A stretch of 14,341 bases of DNA. Origin: Saccoglossus kowalevskii. Taxonomy: Eukaryota > Hemichordata > Enteropneusta > Harrimaniidae. The DNA lies in contig NW_003124906.1 in assembly GCF_000003605.2 (NCBI RefSeq), positions 86,407 through 100,747 of the forward strand. The letters run 5' to 3'. Both the position numbers and the translations under genes were made by a program. Below, piece by piece: positions 8,251-14,341 of the stretch. A model generated the notes under the pieces. The model was not told where the DNA came from, made no database searches, and saw only the letters and a list, made by a program, of their open reading frames with translations. The number at the start of each line of letters is the position of its first letter. Positions within the stretch are counted from its first letter, which is position 1.

Positions 8251-8962
8251 AAAGCACGACTACAGCAACACAGGCAACAACACTTCCCGAAAAGTTCCAT
8301 TTTCTATCCCCCAATATATGCATTTACAAGTTTAGTGCGCCCTCACTTGGATCGGTCATTAATATGATGAAATTATAATACCGTGTGCTGCTCTTTATTG
8401 AAATTCCGCAATATCATTGGTCGGTCGGTACCACGTGCAAACCTGCTATCAGAAGATAAATAGGTAGTTCTCAAAGTTAATGCGTCACTCATCTCAGTAT
8501 TTAATTGGTCCCCATATTTGTATGAGGCGTTCATTAAACAACAATGACCCCACCATTAATCTTCCAGGTTAAGGAATCCTGGTCATTTTCATATAAAAAT
8601 ATACTTGCATGTCATTTCCTAGTATACTTCTATGTGTAACTGAAAAGCAAACGACATCGGTGGGCTAAACGCGCTGTCTCATTCTTAAGCTACCACCGCC
8701 GTATAACTCATTTTTCGACAGTATGGAGCATTATTATAATAGAAATGAAGATTTCAGCTATGTCCATGAATATCGCTCAGACAGGATGTTTGCTCGAGTA
8801 ATGGGCTCGACTGCACTATTGTGCACATCTCGTCTTAGGCCTAATAATGGTTAGCGCGTCGTCATTTTTTCCCTAAGTAATTTATCTAGTAACTCCAAAA
8901 ACGGGCAATGTGATAAACATACAAATACCTCTTACTTGGCAATACGTTGTTAAAAACGTACT

Positions 8963-8968
8963 TTTATT
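8963..8968 (-). terminator. Candidate polyadenylation signal AATAAA for gene B
   Basis: TTTATT on the plus strand reads AATAAA in gene B orientation, about 160 nt past the TGA stop. It is the nearest canonical signal downstream of the gene, giving a 3' UTR of plausible length. Not confirmed by any transcript end. Confidence 0.4.
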
Positions 8969-9128
8969 TTTCGAAATCCAACACTGTCACATACGTGTTC
9001 TTTCTCACAAGAACACAACCAAGAAAGACAATATACATGAAACTTATTTTATAATACTAATTTATCAGCTATCGCTATAAAGTTACAGTGTTCAGAGTCA
9101 AATAAAACACGCCTCCGTCGCTGACATC

Positions 9129-9307
9129 TCATTCGGCAACCAGTGCAACCCGACAGAACTTCTGAGTTTCAGTTTCACGTACAGCAGCGTCGATATCTTG
9201 TAATGGGAATGGCTGGCTGACTAGCGTCTCGTACGGGTACTTGTCTGCAGTCTTCGCTATGAACTCCACAGATTTCTCCAAATCCCACGGGGCATAGTTA
9301 TGTACAC
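9129..9307 (-). CDS. Gene B exon 7: C-terminus and stop codon
   Basis: Acceptor TTATTAG; the first two bases complete Gly293 to give RGVHNYAPWDLE. It runs through FPLQDIDAAVRE to RVALVAE and TGA at 9131-9129. The ending matches the usual MDR C-terminus, so the protein is complete. Confidence 0.93.
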
Positions 9308-12300
9308 CTAATAAGTGAGAGAAAAAAAATCGATCACGCATGCGCAATAGCTCCAAACATGGACATTGCGTTGTACATGTGCTGCGTGCACACTGACTAC
9401 AACACGCAATACATTTAGATCATTAGATTTCGAGTCTGGTCGGATCAATACTGATTAATACCAATACCACACCTCTTATCGTCAGACACTTGACAATTAT
9501 GGATTCCCCGGTGATGTCTAATTGTGAGAAAGGATGTACCATGCCAATAAACAGGTACGTCCCACCAATTTTCACCAGGTCCATACCGTCTTTGACAACC
9601 GCAGCTGCGCCACACACCTGTAAAGACAAAGAAGATATCTCGAATGACCGAAGATTCAACAACACTGTTGGTTCGGTGACCAAGATAAAAAATAATGGTT
9701 ATATTCACATTACAAAAATGTTTAAGGGCCTTCATGAATCTGTAGAGATAATGATTTGTTGTGTTCACAGACATGGTAATCGTTGAATACGTGATCAATC
9801 TAATTTCACAAAGCGTACGAAGTTTCAAATGGTCTATCAACGCTGATAACGGTCCAACACACTGCGAATTAGTTTGGATAGAAGAAGCTAGCTAATTATC
9901 TAGAATAAACACAATTTCTGAAGTGATTTGAAAAACAAACAAACAGAAGATAGCTGATATGGTCAACTCACTTCAATAATAACATCAAATTCACATGATC
10001 CAGGGCATCCTTCAGCACCTACAAAATAACAACAATTGTTAGTCTCTTCTAGGGCAAGTCCTTCCGATTAATAGTAAGGACAATCTTTCCAGGAAAGCAA
10101 ATCATAATATTAGTTTTTACTGGAATGAATGGAATACATGCATGCTTACAAAATCTATGTTGTCATAAATGGGACGCGCATGCGCAGTCGTGTAACTCTT
10201 ACCTTTATCGTATGGTATTGCACCGAATTCTGATACTTGTGACAATCTGTCCGAGTTTATATCTGCGCAGTAGACCTTCGCGCAGCCTGCTTCTTTGAGA
10301 AGAGCACAGCCATAGAGACCAAGCATTCCGGCACCCTTGTTGAAAGTTGGATAATTGATAATTTTAACAACATGAAACTGAACAAATATATATCTAATAA
10401 AACTATTAGACGAAGTTGCTAAACTATATTTTAATAGATTTAAATTCTATCAGTTTTCAAGAAATTCTGCTATTATATTAAACGTATAGTGCACTCCTTA
10501 TCTCAAAAAAACATGTCAGATCTCACGAGAACGTCTGACGCAGGATGGCTATGTAGGACGTGAAAGAGGTGCTAATACACAAGCCAAAAGTCGTGGTAAA
10601 ACAATAAAAGCCAAAGACTGTCGAAACATCGCTTAATTGAAAGCATCTAACTGGGATTATTATAATAATAATAATAATAATAACTCTATTTAATTAAGCG
10701 CAACAATTCCAACATATGAAGATCAAAGGCGCTGATACAATAAACAATCAGTCAAATATTAAAAGCACATTTAAATAAGTGCGTTTTCAGTCTGGATTAT
10801 ATATATAAAAAAACGAATTGATCATAATCACGATCAAATATCACACTCATTAGCGCTCACCTGAACCAGAACCAGTTTTCCATTCCAATCATCAATACAC
10901 GATACAGCGCTCACCATGGTTGCCAGGGCGCAGTTAACAGGCGCCGCCATTTTGTCCGAGACGTTATCGGGTATCTTGACAATGGCAGTGCCGGATTCGA
11001 GTACGATATGGGAACCATAGCAACCACTCAAAGGGCACTCATCAGACAACGTACGAAATCCGTGCTGAAATTAAAATAAAATATAATAATGCGAGTTTAA
11101 TGCGGAGATTTAACCTGGACAGTAAGTGAAACCGAACTGTGTGAATACCAGCCAAGCACACACGTTTTTGAGCTACAGACAAACATTCCTAGTGGACAGT
11201 CTAGCTAAAATGCATGATTGTAAGTACTATTACCACTTGTTAAACAAAATTAAGCAACTATACAAATAAATGTTAACAGCAGATTGGTTTGATTGCAAGC
11301 ATCGAAGAATTGAATGGATAAGAAAGATACCATTAGATGATTAAAAAAACTGGGTATCAACTAACAAGCTTTGCATGTATATAAACGATATCCAGTATAT
11401 TGATGCCTGAGAAGATTACAGTGTGTTCAATTTCGGTAAGTGGGTGGGCTAAGTTGAATGAGTAGTTAAAGCGGGGGAGTCGTCACCTGCGCATGCGTCT
11501 GATAGCCATAGCTTGTCATTGTTTACAAACAAGCGTCTACCCATGAGCCTTTCCGTGTTTAGCTTGTGTTGTTATCGTCGCTTGGGACTCAATTCCCGCG
11601 CGTGCGCAATTGACGACCCTCCCGCTTTAATGCACACACACACACACAGGAGTTGCATGAACGATGTTAGCATTTTACCTACTAAAAGCAGCTTGCTCAC
11701 AATAATAACTAAAAGCAGCTTGCTCACAATAATACGACTTACACCTACTTTAAATAGAAAACGACATTTTTGGGGTATCTTGGCTCTGCAAATGTCGCAT
11801 TTCATGCACGAGTTCATAATACTGAACGTTACTCTGTCACCGGGTTTTAAATCCAAGTCTTTCCTTTTGTGCTCCACAATAACACCGACAGCCTCGTGAC
11901 CTAGAATGCTGGTACAGATAGAAACATGTGATCGTTCATATACATGCGTTGAGAATATGAATTACCCGTTGACAGTAGAGGGAATGAGGGCTTTCCAGTA
12001 AACGATGTTGTTGCGTATCGTCACGTGCCACCCCCTGAACCTTCGATGTGGGTTGCCACTATTCAGTATCAAGTAGCTTTAACAAAAGCTGTGAGGTAGT
12101 TCAATTTATTGGAATTGCGTTTCCATAAACCGATAAAAAAAACACGTCATTTAATTAGGGTCACACGTGGCGCAATATCGAGTATTGAATCATTCTACGT
12201 CGGCTGCATCAAACGAACGAGTTGTAACAGCGTGTCACCAGAGGGCAGCAAGCGGATGGGGGAATGTCATTTGTATGAAAATTCGCACAAAACGTACCTG

Positions 12301-12479
12301 GGAACATTTGCCTTCCTTCGTCCTTTAAGTGTATGCATATCAGAGCCACATATTGTGGACATCTTTAGACGGAGCAGCGTCTCACCATCGTTGATACGTG
12401 GAATGTTTACAGTCTCTACTTTTATGGGAGGGGAAACTTCAGTCCCATAGAACACAGCTCGTTGAGCAGTTGACATCAT
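9129..12479 (-). CDS. Gene B: zinc-dependent alcohol dehydrogenase (MDR), phosphonate-catabolism-ADH-like (7 exons, 351 aa)
   Basis: Coding exons in transcript order are 12479-12298, 11908-11743, 11064-10861, 10335-10203, 10018-9972, 9617-9473 and 9307-9129: 1,056 nt, 352 codons including TGA. All introns are GT-AG and all phases match. The product is a full-length medium-chain dehydrogenase/reductase of the usual ~350 aa. Catalytic zinc ligands are C44, H65-E66 and C161; structural zinc ligands are C95, C98, C101 and C109; the NAD(P) fold has GAGMLG (185-190), with D209 at the end of the next strand favouring NAD over NADP. SDMHT, ILGHE, PQKC, FKVGHG, GTAIV, NCALAT and IRGVHNY match, from memory, the bacterial group annotated as putative phosphonate catabolism associated alcohol dehydrogenase. 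The substrate is unknown; probably soluble and cytosolic, with no targeting signal seen. Confidence 0.92.
9473..9617 (-). CDS. Gene B exon 6: C-terminal half of the nucleotide-binding domain
   Basis: Acceptor TTTACAG before GTG TGT GGC; donor AAGAG|GTGTGG, phase 1. Encodes VCGAAAVVKDG, then LVKIGGTYLFIGMVHP, the usual strand-turn-strand of MDR enzymes, and ends in LTIRG, where the family continues with VHNY in the next exon. The donor lacks the purine at +3 to +5 consensus (GTGTGG) and is the weakest in the gene. Confidence 0.9.
9972..10018 (-). CDS. Gene B exon 5: 47-nt micro-exon
   Basis: A very short exon (acceptor ATTTTGTAG, donor GAA|GTGAGT) encoding GAEGCPGSCEFDVIIE with the first base of Gly229 from exon 4. 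It supplies the strand FDVIIE of the Rossmann fold, without which the flanking exons do not join in frame. Too small for ordinary ORF detection; supported by phase (1 in, 0 out), strong splice sites and homology to the expected position. Confidence 0.88.
10174..10187. promoter_or_regulatory. NRF1-type palindrome ACGCGCATGCGCAG
   Basis: Contains GCGCATGCGC, a full match to the core consensus known for NRF1-family factors. It lies 16 bp into gene B intron 4, just after the exon 4 donor. Related CATGCGC motifs occur at 4093-4104, 4325-4337, 9335-9347 and inside both MITE copies. Binding is not shown. Confidence 0.35.
10203..10335 (-). CDS. Gene B exon 4: Rossmann GxGxxG
   Basis: Begins exactly at GAGMLG (185-190) after acceptor TTCAACAAG, so intron 3 falls just before the dinucleotide-binding loop. 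It ends AAAG|GTAAGA in phase 1. KVYCADIN contains D209, the acidic residue that normally hydrogen-bonds the adenosine ribose of NAD. The polypyrimidine tract before this acceptor is weak. Confidence 0.92.
10656..10683 (+). repeat. (TAA)n microsatellite in gene B intron 3
   Basis: ATTATTATAATAATAATAATAATAATAA is an AT-only run of mainly TAA units within the 525-bp intron between exons 3 and 4. Confidence 0.85.
10861..11064 (-). CDS. Gene B exon 3: third catalytic-zinc ligand
   Basis: A 204-nt phase-0 exon (acceptor TAATTTCAG, donor CAG|GTGAGC), residues 117-184. It contains LSGCYGSH (the family usually has GG in place of GC), GTAIVKIPD and PVNCALAT, whose C161 is the likely third catalytic zinc ligand. 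It ends in the strand KLVLVQ leading into the nucleotide-binding loop. Confidence 0.93.
11466..11630 (-). mobile_element. MITE-like element, copy 1 (gene B intron 2)
   Basis: A 165-bp element bounded by TTAA at both ends. The termini are imperfect inverted repeats over about 28 bp: AGCGGGGGAGTCGTCA on the left and, as reverse complement, AGCGGGAGGGTCGTCA on the right, each followed by a GCGCA-rich stretch. The TTAA boundary fits target duplication of piggyBac-type elements. No coding capacity, so a non-autonomous relic. Copy 2 at 12900-13047 is the same element in the opposite orientation; strand assignment is relative to that copy. Confidence 0.8.
11633..11648 (+). repeat. (CA)8 microsatellite
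   Basis: Eight uninterrupted CA units begin three bases after the right TTAA of MITE copy 1, in gene B intron 2. Confidence 0.9.
11681..11734 (-). repeat. Perfect 27-bp tandem duplication near the exon 2 donor
   Basis: The 27 bases ACTAAAAGCAGC...AATAATA at 11681-11707 are repeated without a mismatch at 11708-11734. In transcript direction the duplication starts 7 bases into intron 2 of gene B, just after GTAAGTC. The identity of the copies implies a recent event. Confidence 0.93.
11743..11908 (-). CDS. Gene B exon 2: GHE motif and structural zinc loop
   Basis: Acceptor TGTACCAG; the first base completes AGC (Ser61), giving VPSILGHE across the junction, as in the family. It carries the conserved GHE (64-66), KPGDRV (82-87) and the structural zinc loop C95-x2-C98-x2-C101-x7-C109. 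The donor is taken as GGT|GTAAGT (phase 0) because it rejoins FKVG to HG in the next exon. An alternative GTAG|GTGTAA, two bases upstream, would break the frame. Confidence 0.91.
12298..12479 (-). CDS. Gene B exon 1: N-terminus with catalytic Cys
   Basis: Starts with two adjacent ATG codons; an in-frame TAA directly precedes the first, so the protein cannot start further upstream in this exon. It encodes residues 1-60 and two bases of Ser61, including the catalytic-zinc region CGSDMHT (C44 as ligand). The donor is a perfect AG|GTACGT at 12297-12296, in phase 2. Confidence 0.9.
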
Positions 12480-12550
12480 TTAACACTGCAGTTCAATCCT
12501 ATAAGATAAACTAAGAACCACACTATGAAAAACACGATATCTCAAGTTTA

Positions 12551-12557
12551 TTTTATA
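12551..12557 (-). promoter_or_regulatory. TATA-like sequence upstream of gene B
   Basis: TTTTATA on the plus strand reads TATAAAA in gene B orientation, 72-78 bp before the start codon, a distance compatible with a short 5' UTR. The surrounding DNA is AT-rich, so a chance match is likely. Confidence 0.2.
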
Positions 12558-12899
12558 TTAACCGTCACTGTCTTTGAGGCATTATAACTATGAACGATAT
12601 AAATAAATACAATGGTAACCAGGGTAACGCCTAGGGCTGTGCCAGCGTGAAACGTTCTTTAAAATGGCAAGGCATATAGGAACAAACAGGTACTTTCGCA
12701 AATGATCAGATACTGAATTTTTAGGTTGCTGCTGTGCTTTGAAGGGGAAAGGCGTATGCCCATGTCATTAAATGTTGCATTATTCAACGATGACTCGACA
12801 AGGTGGACTTGTACACTCAATTCAAATAGGCAAAACTTGTTTGTTGAATAAAAAGCCAAAAGTAAATTCACTCATATATAGTCCAACACATCGCCAATC

Positions 12900-13047
12900 T
12901 TAAATCTGGAGGGTCGTCACCTGCGCACGCGCGGGAAATGAGTCCCAAGCGATCAATCGATGATAACAACACATGCTGAAGAACGCAAAGGCTCATGGGT
13001 AGTCGCTTATTTGTAAACAGGCGTAGGTGACGAAGCCCCCGCCTTAA
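12900..13047 (+). mobile_element. MITE-like element, copy 2 (upstream of gene B)
   Basis: A 148-bp copy of the element at 11466-11630, inverted relative to it. Shared blocks include GGGTCGTCA, TGAGTCCCAAGCGA, GATAACAACACA, GGCTCATGGGTAG and TTGTAAACA in the same order. TTAA occurs at 12900-12903 and 13044-13047. Its left terminus has decayed (ATCTGGAGGG in place of AGCGGGAGGG), and the interior carries small indels, so it is older or more diverged. It sits about 420 bp upstream of the gene B start codon. Confidence 0.78.
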
Positions 13048-14137
13048 ACTAGTCCAAATTGGTCAATCTATGTAATGACAGGAATTAATAATTTAATAAA
13101 ACTTTTACTAATAGATTAACAGGTGTCAATCAAGCTGAATTCACTAAATATCTATTTGGAATTTTAGGATTAGTTGGAGCACAAGTCACGAGGTGACAAT
13201 TTTATATTATGAGACTGTCCTACGATTTAACATTACATCACCATGTACAATTAGTTTTTTTTACGAACCAGCTGATCTTTGATTCTCAGAGAACTATCCC
13301 CTGTGTTTATGTTTACATTGCCCCGTTAGTTCAAATAAATTGTGTTTGTTTTTGTTATTCCAATAAAAAAAATGCCCGTCCATTTTTTGGAAAAACAATG
13401 AGATGTTTATTTTGGCTTCGATTTTTAATTTGAATAAACTTACTCAATATATATAATGTAAACAAGTCACGGTTGCGACAAGTTAAAGATTCCTAGCTCC
13501 GATTGCGTTGATTGAGTATCCCTGCACACCGTGAATTTGAATTTGGAATAATTTTGGGGCAGCAGAAAATGATTAACACTGGCAGATCCAGAAATTCGGT
13601 ACGGGGGCGCGCTCCTATTGACTCCCGGCCGGTGGACTTGGTTTGTCAATTGATTTGTATTTTTTGCGGGATGATGGGGAGGGGGCTCCCCCTAAATTCG
13701 CGAGTGGTTAGCAAAATTTGGTGACCCACTGGCAATTTCTGCAAGTTAGCATAAACTTGGGACAGTTACGTAATCCTTGCCATAAAGGGCGACGAAAACA
13801 ATTGAATTCTCCATGAAAAAAATTGTCATGAAAAAAAGTATTGTTAATAAACACTTCTGGATTCATGTGAACGTGACATTTTTTTTTCTCGATTTCAAAT
13901 GGTTTGGCGAGTACAATTCTGCGGACCTAATTTTGCTATATGTATAGTACAGTTGATGTATAGTTTTAACTCTGATGACGTGTATATTTGCAGTTGAAAT
14001 TTGCATCGCAAGACGTTTTTTCTTCGTGTCGTGTCATTTCAAAAACAAACAAAGGGCCACCATTGCTGCAGTGCACGTTTAAACCTCATTGCAATCAAAT
14101 AAGTTAATCTACACTCGTTGTATACCTCACCTGCTAG
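13048..14137. other. Non-coding stretch between the MITE and the right-edge exon
   Basis: Apart from the GC-rich repeat fragment at 13577-13711, this is AT-rich DNA with homopolymer runs. I see no splice-bounded coding segment. Confidence 0.45.
13577..13711. mobile_element. Probable DNA-transposon-derived repeat fragment
   Basis: The stretch from CACTGGCAGATCCAG through ACGGGGGCGCGCTCC, CTCCCGGCCGG and GGGGGCTCCCCCTAAATTCG is far more GC-rich than its surroundings. It resembles, from memory, the widespread invertebrate repeats that begin CAGTGGCGGATCCAG followed by a run of G. A second CACTGGCAA occurs at 13727. Family not determined. Confidence 0.4.
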
Positions 14138-14341
14138 GACCCACTTCGAACACGTCCCCGTGACGACTGTAAATTCGTTATTAGACAAGGCAGCAAAATG
14201 CAAATTTGATGAAGTTACGACTGACAATATAGAACTCGTATGTGACCAAAGAGTAGAATGTTGCGGAGCTGGGGTCAAAGTCAGTCCGACCTTGTGGATA
14301 AAATATGAGGAAAGATTAGCTTCAGCCTCTATGCCATCAAG
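14138..14341 (+). CDS. Possible internal exon of an unknown plus-strand gene, cut by the window edge
   Basis: After a plausible acceptor (TACCTCACCTGCTAG, AG at 14136-14137) one frame stays open for 67 codons to the end of the window: THFEHVPVTTVNSLLDKAAK, then segments including CKFDEVTTDNIELVCDQRV and PTLWIKYEERLASASMP. The mix of charged and hydrophobic residues looks like a folded protein, more so than the open minus-strand frame over the same bases. I do not recognise a family, and no start, donor or second exon can be seen. It could also be part of a transposable element. Confidence 0.33.

Larger units (their letters stand above)
7619..9128. other. Intergenic region between gene A start and gene B stop
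   Basis: About 1.5 kb holding the gene B 3' UTR at its right end and, by position, the gene A promoter at its left end. No TATA box at a fitting distance was identified for gene A. One CACGTG E-box with a nearby CCAAT in minus orientation lies around 8415-8436, too far to assign. No coding segment recognised. Confidence 0.45.

Noticed and set aside
8220-8372. Plus-strand ORF of 50 codons starting ATGGCATTTCTAGC
   Set aside because: Short, no recognisable motif, no splice or promoter support, and part of it is the hairpin at 8233-8250; within chance expectation for the region.
9490-9786. Plus-strand open frame of 98 codons over gene B exon 6
   Set aside because: Antisense to a well-supported dehydrogenase exon and running into its intron; no motif of its own.
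13467-13649. Minus-strand open frame containing HRPGVNRSAPPYRISGSA
   Set aside because: This peptide is a translation of the GC-rich repeat fragment at 13577-13711, a common source of false ORFs in invertebrate genomes.
14039-14278. Minus-strand open frame over the right-edge region
   Set aside because: Open to the window edge, with a possible donor, but its Ser/Thr/Leu-rich composition is less protein-like than the plus-strand frame over the same bases; it could still be real if the plus exon fails.

Overview
This window is eukaryotic, from an animal. The coding sequence is split into short exons with standard GT-AG introns, the protein modules (LDL-receptor class A, Ig, transmembrane) are metazoan, and the long AT-rich non-coding DNA carries a minisatellite, microsatellites and short TTAA-flanked transposon relics. 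A marine invertebrate is the best guess, but the sequence does not fix the species.

Two genes can be reassembled completely, both on the minus strand in head-to-tail order. Gene A (start codon 7618, stop 1882) has nine coding exons totalling 1,656 nt (551 aa). It encodes a type I membrane protein: signal peptide, four LDLa modules, two Ig-like domains, one transmembrane helix and a long, very basic cytoplasmic tail. All eight introns interrupt codons in phase 1, so every internal exon is a symmetric, skippable cassette. Gene B (start 12479, stop 9129) has seven coding exons totalling 1,056 nt (351 aa). It encodes a zinc-dependent medium-chain dehydrogenase/reductase with all expected metal ligands and a GxGxxG NAD-binding motif. 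Its motifs most resemble the bacterial alcohol dehydrogenase group linked to phosphonate catabolism.

Layout by region: 1-1881 lies downstream of gene A and includes diverged repeats around 640-1090; 1882-7618 is gene A, whose 1.96-kb first intron holds a 25-bp minisatellite (about 15.6 copies), a perfect 32-bp palindrome and an alternating purine-pyrimidine tract; 7619-9128 is intergenic; 9129-12479 is gene B; 12480-14137 is non-coding with a MITE-like element and a probable transposon fragment; 14138-14341 may be a plus-strand exon running off the right edge.

Two copies of a 150-165 bp element with terminal inverted repeats flanked by TTAA lie in opposite orientation, one in gene B intron 2 and one about 420 bp upstream of its start, bracketing exons 1 and 2. 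CpG-rich palindromes of the TGCGCATGCG type recur through the window. There is no sign that genes A and B act in one pathway; their adjacency may be incidental. All exon joins were worked out by hand from splice consensus, frame and domain continuity, without transcript data.
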